Notes under the pieces: model-generated
The model's input: only the letters and a program-made list of their open reading frames with translations
Databases searched by the model: none
Told to the model about the DNA's origin: nothing
Assembly (NCBI GenBank): GCA_018873225.1
Contig: JAEILZ010000002.1
Span: forward strand, 5,704,001-5,768,000
Reading direction: 5' to 3'
From: [Phialemoniopsis] sp. UDSM-2020
Taxonomy: Eukaryota > Ascomycota > Sordariomycetes > Thyridiales > Thyridiaceae
Length of the DNA: 64,000 nucleotides
Translations under genes and position numbers: made by a program
Shown: positions 22,792 to 35,479 of the stretch, piece by piece
Position numbering within the stretch: the first letter of the stretch is position 1
Layout of the letters: every line of letters starts with the position of its first letter

Positions 22792-25632
22792 ATGGCGGCC
22801 CCAAAGACGGGTGCGCCCGTGCCGGAGCAGCACACGGAACAGCATCCCAAGTACTACCAGCACCAGACACTTTCTCCCGAGATGGCAGAGTCAATATCGT
22901 CTGAGTCAGTCTCCGAGTCGCTGCCCGACGTAGGTGAGTATCAGCTCTCAGAGATGACTACCCTTGCTGTCGCTGCCACGTAGCTAACCTGCACCATAAG
23001 ACGAGGGCCGCATCGAACTCAACACAGATTCGCGGCTGTTCAAGACTCTGAGCAAGATCTGCACCCAGTACAGGAATCAGGAGGACCTATCACATGCCGC
23101 CGGCCCCGCTGGCGAGCCGCCTCGGTACTCAAAGCGCCCACCTTTTCACCTCCGGCTCAACATCTGCATCCAGGTGATCGGTAGCCGCGGCGATGTCCAG
23201 CCCTTTGTCGCACTCGGCACGGAACTCATGCGCCATGGCCACCGCGTCCGGCTCGCTACGCATGACGTCTTCGAAGGATTTGTCCGCGACGCCGGGCTCG
23301 AGTTCTTCCCTGCTGGCGGGGATCCGGCCGAACTTATGGCCTACATGGTCAAGAACCCCGGGCTGATCCCCAGCATGAAGAGTCTGCACGCTGGTGACGT
23401 CAAGAAGAAGCGCGTCATGGTCGGGCAGATGCTCGAGGGATTCTGGAAGTCATGTATCGCGCCAGACACGGTCTCCGGGCGGCCCTTCGTGGCCGATGCC
23501 ATCATTGCGAATCCACCTAGCTTTGCGCACATTCACTGCGCCGAGGCACTCGGCGTCCCACTGCACTTGATGTTCACGATGCCCTGGTCAAGTACTACAG
23601 CTTTCCCCCATCCACTTGTGGCGCTGAACCTCAAGGACAAGGCGCTCCAGCCTAATTTTGCCAACTATGTTTCGTATATTGCGGTCTCATGGCTGACCTG
23701 GCAAGGGTAGGAATGACGGCCTTTTCATCTAGAGAGGAACTATGCTGACAGTGTTAGACTCGGTGACGTCGTCAATGCCTGGCGTCATACGTTAGATCTT
23801 GACCCAGTCCCGCACTCAGAAGGCCCCATGTTGCAAGAAACACTACGCATCCCTTTCACATACTGCTGGTCTGCCGCCCTCGTCCCAAAGCCAGACGATT
23901 GGCCAGATTATATCGGTCAGTAGCTGTCGATCATGGGTAGCAAAGACTCGCTAACCAAGGAAGTAGACGTCTGTGGTTTCTTTTTCCGGGACGAACCGCA
24001 ATATACCCCCGATGCAGAGCTGGACAAGTTCTTGAAAGCTGGTGCCCCTCCAGTATATATCGGATTCGGCAGTATAGTCATCGAGAATCCCGCGAGACTT
24101 ACAAAGATTCTGCTCAATGCTGTCAGGGAGGTTGGTGTCCGCGCGATCATCTCGAGAGGATGGAGCAACCTGGGCGAGGAAGAGACCCCCGATGAAAACA
24201 TCCTTTACCTCGGCGATTGTCCGCATGAATGGTTATTCAATCGCGTCTCGGCGGTCGTACATCATGGCGGTGCAGGTACGACGGCCTGTGGTCTCTTGAA
24301 TGAGCGACCTACTTTCATCGTACCATTCTTTGGAGAGTACGTCACCCACCCTCATTCTACTTAGTCTTTACTGACATTAATCACCAGCCAACCGTTCTGG
24401 GGCGAGATGGTTGCTGCAGCCGGGGCGGGCCCGTCTCCAGTCAATCACAAGAAGCTTAACAGCCAGAATCTCGCTGAGGCGATCTCCTTCTGCCTGTCCG
24501 AAGAAGCACAATCAGCCGCAAGTATCATGTCTGCCAAGATGAAGACCGAGTACGGCGTGCAGGAAGCAGTCGATTCGTTCCATGCCAACCTGCCTGCAGA
24601 GACAATGGGCTGCGAACTTATTCCCGGGCAGCCCGCTTGCTGGAAACTCAAAAAGGGCCATCATCGACTCCGTCTGTCGCGGGCGGCGGCCGAGATTCTC
24701 CTGCACGACTCAGAAATCCGCCCCAACCAGCTCTTCCGATACGAGTCTAAGCCAGTAGATATCTACCTCCGGCGGTGGGACATCGTCACAGCAACAGCAT
24801 CGTCCCTCGGCGACACCGCTGTGAACATGGCGATCTCGACGGCAAATATCGTCGTGAAGCCAGTCGAAGCCATCCACGAGAGCTCAAAAGCTCGCAAGGC
24901 GGAAAAGCTGGCCGCAAGGTCAGCGCCCACGAGTGAAGCGAGCTCCATGCACGACGGCGAGAGCAGCCTGTACTCCGTCCAGGACAAGACAGGTACGCCA
25001 CACCACCGCCACCACACCTTCACCAAGGCAGTGCAAGGGTCCGCCAGTGGCGTCGGCGGCTTCTTCCACTACTTCTCCAAAGGCATGCTCGTTGACCTTC
25101 CTGTCGCGGCCACGGAAGGCCTACGCGCCTTCCCCAAGCTTTACGGAAGCGAGGTGCCCGAGCACGGCAAGGTCAAGGACTGGAAGAGTGGTGCCATTGT
25201 AGCCGGCAGGAACTTTGGCTACGGCATCACAACCGGTATCACGGACTTGGTCAACGAGCCCGTCAAGGGAGCAAAGGAACATGGTGCGCTGGGGGCTGTC
25301 TTGGGAGTCGGGAAGGGCATGGCGAACATGACCACCAAGGTGGGCTCGGGTGAGTCTCCTCATAGCCTCCATTGAGCCTTTTACTTCGTTTACTAATGCA
25401 ATTAATAGGTGTACTGGGTCTGGTTGCATACCCTAGCCAGGGCCTGATGAAGACCGTGGTCGCGACCGCAAGAGGCACAACCAAGCGACACCTCGCCCAA
25501 GCGGCCCGCGAAGAGGCTGCTTACCAGCTTCTGCGACTGAACGAGATGGGCATCGACAGTGGACTAGTCGTGGACAGGTTCCATGCCAAGATGGAGGAAC
25601 CCGCGACAACCGGATGCAACACCCCTTATTAA
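22792..25632 (+). CDS. UDP-glucose:sterol glucosyltransferase-like protein (GT1/GT28 fold)
   Basis: Six exons (22792-22933, 23001-23706, 23758-23915, 23967-24336, 24388-25349, 25409-25632) join to 2562 bases, 853 residues. The N-terminal GT28 motif IGSRGDVQPFVALG and the UDP-sugar-binding segment HHGGAGTTACGL are those of Atg26-type enzymes. There is no GRAM/PH pair, so it belongs to the shorter fungal group. After the catalytic part, a 300-residue tail contains ANIVVKP, a glycine-rich GVGGFFHYFSKG and GVLGLVAYPSQG, resembling the C-terminal lipid-binding repeats in Vps13/Atg2-like tails of this group. The role is probably glucosylation of a sterol or a lipophilic xenobiotic; substrate unknown. 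Confidence 0.88.
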
Positions 25633-26107
25633 TCTATCTGTTGTCGAGGTTCCTGCCTTGGTATTGCTTGCTACCTTCAATCAGCATCAGCGTTCGAAGT
25701 CACTTGGTCAGGTATATAGAATAAACTAATATGAGTGTTTATAGAATGCTTGGCGCAGCATCATAGTGTGTCGGGCTAGTTAGTCTCTATTATGAAGTAG
25801 TATTATACATAATCATTCTTGACGTTAACGGCCATGGTAAGGGTGATGATGTCGGATGTTAGGGTCATGGTCCTTGATAAGACTGGCTAAATAGCTACAT
25901 GAGAGGAGGTCACACAGCCACTCGATTTCTTGCATAAACTGTTTCAGTAACGCCTTCTACTTCCAGGCATCAAGACTTTCGTCTTTTCAATCATTCTCAT
26001 CGCGCCATAGACCAACCGTTGACTCATTAATCCAGAATCAAGTGAGTCTAGAGCAGTCCAGGTGGTTCAACTCAAGAATCAGACTGATGCTAGCCGTCGT
26101 ACCCGAA
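25633..26107. other. Convergent intergenic region
   Basis: AT-rich 3' flanks of two converging genes; nothing recognised. Confidence 0.4.
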
Positions 26108-27937
26108 CTAAGTCTGCTCAGTGGCATTCATAGCAATGATGCGCTGGGTAGCAGTCTCGGTCTTGTGGAATCGCCACGGCTTGATCTTTCGCTCGAAAAG
26201 TTCATCCAGCTCGGCAGCCGAGCGTCTAGAAGTTGATCAGATGTCAGCGTGCTTATTCAGGTTTATCAAGGTGTCGTTTGTACGACTTACCCTGAGGTCT
26301 CCGGGATGAGGAGCCATATTCCTACGACAATGGGAAAGCCAATGCCGGCATAGAGAAATCCTGTCTTGAGACCCCAATTCCACTCATTCGCGTTGATCAT
26401 GTGGGGTACCAGCTGGTTCATGCCAATATTGGTTACAGCGTTGACGGCGGCGGCAGCACCAGAGGTGTAGTGACGCAGTCGCTGGGACGACATTTCAGCG
26501 ATGAAGCCCCAGCCAGTCGCTCCAGTCATTGTAAGACCCATGTCTAGTTTCTCTATATTAGTACACTGTAGAGATCCGAGGCAATGGCATGACCTACTCC
26601 AGAAAACAGCTAGCGTGATGCAAACTGCGTTGACGGCTTTGTTCCTAGGCACAACACCGAGGATGCCAATGAGAAGCGTGCATATCCACATAGTTGAGGC
26701 GCCAGAACAACTGATCATCCTTCGACCCAGGCTGTCGGCCACGTACACGACACCAACAGCAGCGACTAGCTTGACTCCGATAGTGATGCACTTGATCTGG
26801 AAAGGGTCGCCGAGCTCGGCCTGCTGGAAGAAGTAAGCGCCGTATTGCGTGAAGAGGTTGAGGCCGAGGAACTGTTGGGATGACAGTGTCCACAGCGCAA
26901 CAAGTGTGCGAAATCCGTCGACTCCTTTGAAGATAGCCCACCACTTCTCCTGGCGTTGCATTGCCGCGACTTCTGCCTCATGGTCGGCGAGAAGCTTGAG
27001 AACCTGCAACTGGTGCTCGACGTCGAAGTTCTCAACGTTCCTGTAGAGCGCTGTGAGAGCCTTGCGAGCCCGATCAACGTGTCCGCTGGCCACAGCCCAT
27101 GCAGGGGACTCTGGAAGGAAAAAGTAGATGATAGCCATGATACCGATATGGGTCCATTGGGTGTAGACAGGGATCAGCCAGTTTTTCGGATGTTGCTTGG
27201 AGAGTACCTCCAGGGCGATATACGTGAAGAACATGCCCAAGGTCCACCAGAGGTTGTATGTCATTAGAATCCGGCCACGAAGGCGGGTCGGGCTAACTTC
27301 GGTCACGTAGGTGGTCATGGTCATTTGCATACAGCCGGTGCCAATCCCGGCAAGAAGCTTGGATACAAGCCAGTGCGGCCACTGTCGAGAGAGAGATTCG
27401 CCAATGACACTAGATGCGAGGATGGTGACTGTGATATACATGGCGACCTTACGTCCGAACCGAGCCGAGATGAAGGGGAGTGAGAAGCTGGCTATGAATT
27501 GTCCCACGGGAAGAATAGTCCCCCAAGCAGCTATGACGTTGGAGGCAAGCACGGGTTTGCCTTTGGCGTTCATTTCGGTGGCGAATTGTTCGACGAAGCC
27601 TGGCTTAGCTATGATGCCCGAGTTCAGTCTAGATAGAGGTAAAGTGTTAACAAAGCGAGGCGTGCTCGTTGCCAGACAGAAGAAAAGAACAAGAAACTGA
27701 CCCAACTTGATACCCATCGGTGGCGGCGGCAAAAGCAGCAATGACAGCATAAAAAGTGCACCACTTGAACTTCTTGGCCGTCTGCCAGCCAGTGAGAGTT
27801 TCGTAACCAGTCAAAGCCTGGCCTCTAGTTGCGGCGTCGAGGACTGCGTCCTTGGGCCGGATCGCATTGTCGGTCTGAGACTCCACATGGCGAATCTCGT
27901 TGACCATCTTCTCCTGGGGTGTCTCTGATATCTTCAT
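26108..27937 (-). CDS. MFS sugar transporter, maltose/alpha-glucoside-permease-like
   Basis: Four exons (27937-27702, 27628-26598, 26543-26291, 26225-26108) join to 1638 bases, 545 residues. DGYQVGLNSG is assembled over intron 1, ARFGRKVA over loop 2-3, FLPESPAW follows helix 6, and PETSGRSAAELDELFE closes the last helix (assembled over intron 3). The long hydrophilic N-terminus (MVNEIRHVESQ, RGQALTGYET) resembles fungal alpha-glucoside permeases. It is a plasma-membrane proton symporter by family. The terminal exon is easily missed because the preceding frame stays open beyond the splice donor. Confidence 0.9.
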
Positions 27938-29068
27938 GACAATTGCAATGTGGGCAGAGGTGCCCGGCAGAAAGAATTGTGTTTAGCTGTCTAGGTCAGG
28001 GAGTTGATGGAGAGTGATATCCAGGGTGGCAGACTCCGGGACACACGATTTCTATATATCTCTCCGAGGACAGCCTTGGACTGATCACACGCACGAGGAG
28101 GATACCCCACGGGGTCGGACTGACTTGTGGCCAGACCTGGATCAGATTGACAAACTGTAGTTGATTGTCTTGGCAGGTGCGGGGCTCTATGGCACCACCT
28201 GGGACGGATGAATAGCTCGGCCAAAAATCGTCCGTCAACTAGCCGCTGGCTATCCCTAGTAACCAGACCTTCTGGACAAGACACCGGCCGGTGTTCCATC
28301 CGTTAGTAAGCTAGTTTCGCTAAATGTCGATTGATCGGGGTTGCTCTGCAGCAAACACCCAAGTTTACACCTCGTGGCAGCGTTAACGCACTCCATCAGA
28401 AAGCGTCATGATATGCTCTTGAAACGTTCTACATTGCCTCGATTGGTGTGCTCTCATGTACTGTGCCAATTCACTCTGTCAATCCAGATACATCACCATA
28501 ACTCACGGATGATTCGAAATTTGCTGGGTCTTTAGCTTTTGAAAGTTAACACTCAACTGGGCACAATCTATTGTGAGCCTCTTATGAACAACATCCTATA
28601 TCCCAGGCCTAGGAGAACGTATCTTACCAAGGCTGTGTATTCCCCATCACATCTCATCGCCAGTTGCGAAGGGGTCCGATCCCCGCAAACCTGGGTGGTG
28701 TGGGGTAGACATTAGCTCTACCGACTCGAACACAGCGCAAGCATCGGGGTCGGAAGAAGTGTCCCGGTTGTTTTCGTCCGTGCTGTCTAGACAGGAACTG
28801 GGGCGTCGAATCAGCTTCAGCCAAGACCTCATAGTTGCAATGAAGCCCCAAAATAATCGAAGCTAGCAGGCCTAGTGGAGACTGAGGGTGCTTGCGTTGA
28901 GGGCACCTGGTGATCATCCTTCCCAGGAAAACGAAACCAAGGTCAATTACAACTGAAGCGATTTCAACCGGCCTTATTCCCCCGTAATCTCGAATCTTGA
29001 ATCTTTCAGGGGGTCGATTTTGATATACCACCGTGTCATACTTCGAAAGGTTGTATGGGGATCCTCCG
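27938..29068. other. Divergent intergenic region of 1.1 kb
   Basis: Between a transporter and a regulator. One isolated TCGGAA at about 28749 is at chance level. Open frames at 27991-28299 and 28654-29031 (minus) show no family features. Confidence 0.4.
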
Positions 29069-32021
29069 ATGGCGGGTCAAGTAGCCCCTGACATGCCCAA
29101 CGACGCCGATGCCGAATTACCTTCGGTAAGATCTCTTGCTGCCCCCCCGAAGGAAAGTTGTGCCCTGCCTGACACGTACTCTAGTGCGACTCATGTCGCA
29201 AGCGAAAGCTACGATGCTCGAGAGATTGGCCTTCATGTTCACATTGTCGGCGGCTAGGTAAATCTGCCTGCCCGTGGTCAAGTACACTCAGAAAAGCTCA
29301 TGCTAAGGTTTCCTCACCCAGGTACAAAGTGCACATATGAGTATCAACGAAAGAAGCCAGGGCTCAAGGGTGGGGCAGTCGAAGCCTTGAGCCAGAGAGT
29401 CAGTAAGTCTCGTTCACATAGTCACGCATGAGAGGTCATGATGAATACTCATTAGTGTTATCATCGTTTGCTTCTGATCTGACAGCCATGTAGAAGCATT
29501 GGAGGATGCCGTCTTCGATAGTAGGGGTATCGCGTCATCCTCATCTTCATCGATACCTCCGGAACAAACAGATACAAATGCAGCACCGACTACCTCGGAG
29601 GCACTTGGGGGGATTCTGTCGTTGTTGACCAAGGAGATACACCACCTCAACTCCAACCTGACAAGTCCGCCATCGGGACGCCCTCCTATCACCACTCCGC
29701 CAGCCTCGGATGTAGCACACGGCAGCGGAACTTTTGCAAGCATTGAACACCCCCCGAAACGAATTCGTCTAAGCTCACATATGCAATCGCCATCAACTTA
29801 CGACGATCATGGGGGCCAATCGCTTCTGTCCCGCGGGGAAGTGCTCGAGGAATTGTTAGATGTCCACTTCGCCTACGTCCATCCATGGATTCCAATCTTG
29901 CATGAGATGCAGTTTCGGCAAAGAATCGTCAACAGTGAGGATCGCGATAAATGTCTCATCATCCTCCATGCCATCGTCGTTGCTTCATTGCGATTTATAG
30001 AGAGTAATCGGTTTTCAATATCGCCACAGGACATACAGAGAGAAGTACGCATGTCTAGGGACTATGTTGTCTTGAATGCGATGGGAGATCTTACAGTGGA
30101 GAACCTTGAAGCACTTCTCCTTATTGCCTTTTCTTACGTAGGTCAACTATTCCTCCCTACAATTAACTAAGTTGCGTATTGTCATCACTACTCATCTGAC
30201 ACTAACATTTATCACGCAGATTGGCCAAGGGGAAGAGAGCAAAGCCTGGTCAACAATCGGATCCTTGGCCCGTACGGTACAGTTTCTTCATCTTAGTGTC
30301 GAAGATACGGATCTCGTTGAGCCTGTTGCGCTTTTATCCAACCTACCGTCCCTTGCAGCGCCAAACAACTGGATCGAAGAGGAAGAACGTAGAAGAGCTT
30401 TTTGGAATGTGTTCCTCCTCGACAGGTAATACCAGCGCCTTGATCTTATCTTTCTGATGCTAACCAGATCCAAGGTTCTGCTCAATAACAACTGGGTAAA
30501 TATTGACAAGCGATCTGACGCATCAACCAAGACTGACACACGAACAGATGGAATGTGAGTCTGACTGCCGACGACGTTTGTCGGAGGTTGCCCATCGATG
30601 GCGGCCTTTGGAAACGCAATCAGCCTGCGTTGACTCCCTATCTCGGTATATGGGATCATTCCGCTGCGAAGATTGGAAACACGACAACGTTCTTACCTTC
30701 AAAATACGAAAGTCCCGGAAAGCCGGCAGCATCGATCACGAGAGACGTTGGAGACGGCGCCACAAATCCTCCCTCCCTACCTGGTAATCTCACTACCTTG
30801 GTTGACATGTCCAAACTCGGTGCCTTTTCTTACTACGTAGAGTCTGTCGAGACTCTGAGTCGCATAAACACCTACTTTGTGCAACAAAAGATTGACTTCA
30901 CCAGCAAACAGGACGTTTTGAGTTGGTTGACTCGGTTCAAAGAGCTGGATCTTCGACTCGTCCAGTGAGTTGACCAAGTCCCTTTCCTCCGTACTTCCTA
31001 TATCTTGTACTGACCTTAATATTTGCTCAAGCTGGAAAATGTTCCTTCCACAGAGGTGGAAGGAATCGACAGTGGGCACTACACCCGCAGCACATGCGAC
31101 TGACATGGATCCGAACATGACTCTTGCACACATCACACACAATACATCCTCCATCCTACTCCATCAACGTATAGCCTACCCTCAGAACGACTTGAAGCAT
31201 CTAAAGCTCCCCAGCACATGTAGCGCGGACACATGCTATGTAGCCGCCACTGAAACAGCAAACATCACTACAAAGTACCTGGAGTGTGCCCCAGTCAAGA
31301 TGCCAGTTGCGCCACAATTCGCTATCTGCGTCTTTGTTAGTGCTAGGACGTTGATCTGTATGTGAACCTTCCGTCTTTGTGCCATTTGAAACAACTCCGG
31401 ACGATCTGTTTATCCAACTAACATGCCGCAGTGCATTCTCAAACTTACGATTCGCCACTAGCCACCGAGTTCTACACACTTCTTACAAGTCTAGAAACTA
31501 TGAGTCAAAGATGGCAAGGCCAACTAGCGGAGACTGACAACGGAGCCACCAACTTTGCCGGTAAACTGGCGACTCAGCTCAAGCAACTTCGCGATGATTG
31601 TGAAAATGATCCGAACATCCTGTCATGCTTCCTGCTCGGCCCCGGCAGTAGCGGTAGCAGACATGAACCCCCTGCACGAGTCCGACCAACGCAGGTCGAT
31701 TCAGCCCCAAGGGACACCGCAGTCGAGACCAGTGAAAAGGCCGCAGATGTTGCGGTACTTCAGACCCCGGGTTCGGCCAAGTCCGGCTACAGCGATTGGC
31801 GGCGCTCAGGAATTCCGAACCCGCACGGTGTAGTCACTTCTCCAAGGATGCAGTTCGCCGACGAGCCATTGAGGAACATGCCAATGCCAGTGGACGAATT
31901 GTCTGCCATCTCTCAGGGACTGATGGATCAGAGCTTTGCGGAAATGAATCGCATCATCAATTTTGACGACTTCATGTTTATCACCAATCCTGACGAATTC
32001 CCAACGATTGGGGTTCCATAG
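29069..32021 (+). CDS. Zn2Cys6 fungal transcription factor
   Basis: Nine exons (29069-29125, 29185-29257, 29322-29402, 29494-30137, 30220-30425, 30475-30495, 30548-30964, 31032-31357, 31432-32021) join to 2415 bases, 804 residues. The zinc cluster is spread over exons 2 and 3: [28 protein letters not shown], with x6 in the central loop. A serine-rich linker follows, then the fungal-specific domain with [10 protein letters not shown] and a 21-base micro-exon (30475-30495) needed to keep frame. Neighbours are a sugar transporter (divergent) and the GH88 hydrolase downstream, so a sugar or uronide regulator is a reasonable guess. Confidence 0.88.
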
Positions 32022-32741
32022 CTAGCTCTAGATAAGGGCACTGCCAATAACAGCATTGGAGATTCAAGATGCGATGTCACGTTATGAATGAATGTGCTAC
32101 AGACCCTTGAGTACCTTTGAGACTTGGATCCCAATCCGAGGCTACGCCTGGTACTTCCATAGCCTTATCTAAAATTATTTCGCAACCATTATGCTCTTGA
32201 CCTTGCGTACCTACCATCAAAATGAGGAATATGTCTGATCACACTTGTCTCCCGGTGATCATCTGCACCCAAGGAGGGTCTTTGCCCCATACTACCAGGA
32301 TACATGGTGCATTACAAAATGTTGCTTCACAATCTCTGACTGACATACTGACTCAAAGTGTAGTCCAACATCGTATGGCGCGGCGGATCTCCATCCCGGG
32401 GCATCCCGGGCTCGTTCATCCGTTGTCCGATCCCATCGAAACCCACACAGCAATGGGATGTCACGGGAACCGGACGATCGCCAACGTCGGAAGAATTGAG
32501 TTGGAGGTGAATTTCATGAAGGATATCCAGCGTGGCATCTCAGAAGATCGTTCGAGGCACGCCTTATTTATTTAGTAAACCCGACGCTTACCGTGTTCGT
32601 TACGAAATCTACGCCTGACCCGATAACTTTCTAATCGTGAACAGTCGGACCGTTCCCCTTGCTGCCTATCTGTCCGTATCTCCTGCGCCTTTACATCTAC
32701 CCAAAACCTGTCGAGACTTGATCGACTGTTTGTACGGTACA
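32022..32741. promoter_or_regulatory. 5' flank of GH88 gene
   Basis: No gene supported. A tandem CATCCCGGGG / CATCCCGGG duplication lies at 32393-32411; one isolated TCGGAA near 32488. Confidence 0.35.
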
Positions 32742-34392
32742 ATGCCTCCCGCAGCAGTCGAAACAGAGACTTCACAAGACTTTGTCAATGGGCCCTCAAA
32801 TGACGTATCGTTAAAGTCAAATGGAATTCAAGCCAAGGCTCAACCGTTCAAAGAGCACTTGACAGAGATTAATGATGTTTCACATGACCAGATTTGGGAT
32901 TGGAACAGCCTCGGTGCTGACTTCACCAAGAACTTGTACTCCGAAAACATCACTGCAAAGATTCTGCATGTGGCCCAACGCTACTCGAAACAAAATGTAA
33001 GTGATCCTTGCGCTTTTACGAATCATGTCCCCGAGAGAGTGGGCTTACACGCTCTTATAGGAGGACCCAACATTCTACCCAGAAATAGTCCCGCAATCTG
33101 GCGAAGGCGAGGGTCAATACAAGCACCGCCCCATAGATTTCTGGACCTGTGGGTTCTTTCCTGGCAGCATCTACCTACTTCTCGAAAGATCAACTCGATA
33201 TCCGCAGAGCATGCATCATGGGGACACCCGTCTGACGCTATCCCGAGTACGCGACGAACTAGAGGCCATGGGTAAATCATGGTCAGAACCATTGCGTCGC
33301 ATGGCCCACAGGACAGATACCCACGACCTCGGCTTCATGGTCGTCCCCCATATGAAGCTACGCTGGGAGCTCTTTCACGAGAAGGACGCGCTTGAGAACA
33401 TCAAGACCGCCGCTGTGTCGCTGTTCTCCCGCTTCGATGCGCGTGTGGGCGCGATAAGGTCGTGGGATGCCTTGCTATTCCTGAGCAACGTGCAGATCCG
33501 GGACAAGTCGCGCAACTTTCTCGTGATTATCGACTCACTGTGCAACCTGGACATGCTCTACTATGCTGCCGCGCACACAGGTTACGACTACCTGGCCGAA
33601 GCCGCGACGACCCATGCAAGGACGCTCAAGAGAACCCACCTTCGGAGAGAGTCCATGCACCAAAGGTTTGGGTATAACGGGACACTTTACAGCACATGTC
33701 ATGTGGTAAACTTCTCCCCTGAAACAGGCGATGTACAGGAAGTGCGCACTGCGCAAGGGTATTCGCGAGACAGCACATGGGCTCGTGGACAAGGGTGGGC
33801 CATTCTCGGCTACGCTCAATCCTTTGCCTGGACCGGAGACGAGGAGTTCCTCGACGCTGCGTGTGGCCTTTCCGAGTACTTGCTCTTTTGCCTGGAGAAC
33901 GCGCCTGATTGTGTCGAGGTCCTCCAGAGCAACGGGGACGCGGGTCCACCGCAGAAAGCAGGGAGGTTCGTGCCGCTGTGGGACTTTGACGCGCCCATCG
34001 AGAACACTTCTGCCCCTCTGCGCGATGCCTCGGCCGGAGTCATTGCGGCGAACGGTATGCTGGTGCTAGCCCAGGCTCTGATGTCGCGAGGCGAGCATGA
34101 GCGAGCGAAGCGCTACTTGGGCAGTGCTCTTAGAATTGTCGACGACACCTTGAATTACTCGCTGTGTCAGCGGCAGATGCGCCTCCAGACTAGCCTGGTT
34201 GGAGGTGTGTCTGCTGTCGCGTGCAAGTCTGACAAGCAACCGTTCGAAGCTATTTTGAGAAACTCGACGGTGAGCTGGAATGAACATATGACGCACGCTA
34301 GTGGAGATCACGGGCTCGTGTATGCAGACTACTATCTGATCGAGTTTGGAAATCGGCTCTTGCAGTTGGGATACGGGAATGTGAAGTCATAG
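32742..34392 (+). CDS. Glycoside hydrolase family 88, unsaturated glucuronyl hydrolase-like
   Basis: Two exons (32742-32996, 33061-34392) join to 1587 bases, 528 residues. DTHDLGFM and VIIDSLCNLDMLYYA carry the two aspartates that correspond to the catalytic pair known from the Bacillus enzyme; HRPIDFWTCGFFPGS, STWARGQGWAILG and SGDHGLVYADYY are further family blocks. GH88 enzymes hydrate the 4,5-double bond of unsaturated uronic acids released by polysaccharide lyases. The N-terminus MPPAAVETE has no signal peptide, so the enzyme should be intracellular and act on imported oligosaccharides. No lyase gene is in the window. Confidence 0.92.
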
Positions 34393-34557
34393 CGAATTTC
34401 TAGCGCTTGAAACATGAACACCAAATTTACAATACAGTCTACCCTCGCGTGATGCATCTCAGTCGTCCGTCACAGCAGCTAACAACAACGTGCTCTAGTG
34501 TCCTCGTGGCTATTTCTTGTAGTAGACTGCCGTAAGATGTTCCTCGTGTTCTGTAAT

Positions 34558-34856
34558 CTAAGTGCAGATGGTCACGGCCTTGTATTGAATAGCGCAGCAG
34601 TTGCGAAACTCTTTGGAACTGATGATGAGTTAATGTGTCAGCCATGAAGCTCAAAAATCACAACCCAGCCAGAAGCAGAGCCGCGCAGACCTGCGCGGAT
34701 AGTCTTGACTCACTTGGATCCAATGCAGCCCACTGCGCCACAGCATGCCCATGTTGCGCCCAGCATTTGACTCTTGCCATCCAGCGAGTAGCATGCGCAG
34801 CTAGCATTGGCGAAAGCTGCCAAAGGCAGGGTGATGAGAAGGTATTTGACGAGCAT
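34558..34856 (-). CDS. Small secreted cysteine-rich protein, 67 residues, candidate effector
   Basis: This gene is too short and interrupted for simple open-frame searches. Exon 1 is 34856-34714 and exon 2 is 34618-34558, separated by a 95-base intron with GTGAGT and ATCAG ends; they join to exactly 204 bases. The first 18 residues (MLVKYLLITLPLAAFANA) form a textbook signal peptide, leaving a 49-residue mature chain with eight cysteines in the order C-x-C, CC, C, CC, C. A TATATATAA box on the minus strand (about 34983-34993) lies some 130 bases upstream. The family is not one I recognise. Secretion and four disulfides are inferred; a role in host interaction, antimicrobial defence or surface activity is open. 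Confidence 0.72.
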
Positions 34857-35479
34857 GGTTGCTGATTGATTGACTTTAAAAGACTTGTTGTAGGACGGAA
34901 GTATCGCAAGACCAAATTTCCTATGTCAGTTTGGCTGATCGACAGAGTTCAAAAGGTCTGACAAAACGGGGAAGACGGCCATTATTATATATAGTCTAGC
35001 CCAAGCATTCAAAAATTAGAATGTTGAGTGAGGCATATCAGCCAAGGCTCGCTTAAACTACAGTAGTGATATCACCGTCTCACTCCAGGATTCATTGTCA
35101 GCACTTGCCAGCGTCTTAGACTTCAGCTTCTCCACAACGACCATCTCTCCGTGGCATTGTAGGATTTGATGTCAGCCGTAACTCTGTCGATCTCTTTTCA
35201 CCCCACAAACTTTCTAGGTCTAGAAAAGATTTGCAACGAAAGGGTACAGCGGTCAAGGAAGCTTCCGTGAAAAAAATGTTGGGGGCCAAAACATGCTTGT
35301 CTCTCGTTTAAAACTAATCCAAGTTGCCAAGCCGGCAAACAGTCAAGTTCTTAGACGCGTACATATTTTCCACGGGGGCCTGTACCACTATGTATTTTCA
35401 TATGAATTCATTCAATCTGTTCACAGCGCTCGCAATACCTAGGAAGATAAAAGTCCAGCACGGTCAAACCTGAGCCTGC
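34857..35479. promoter_or_regulatory. Upstream region of the small secreted protein gene
   Basis: It holds the TATA-like box near 34985 and one GCCGGCAA (reverse of TTGCCGGC) at 35331-35338. No open frame of note. Confidence 0.4.
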
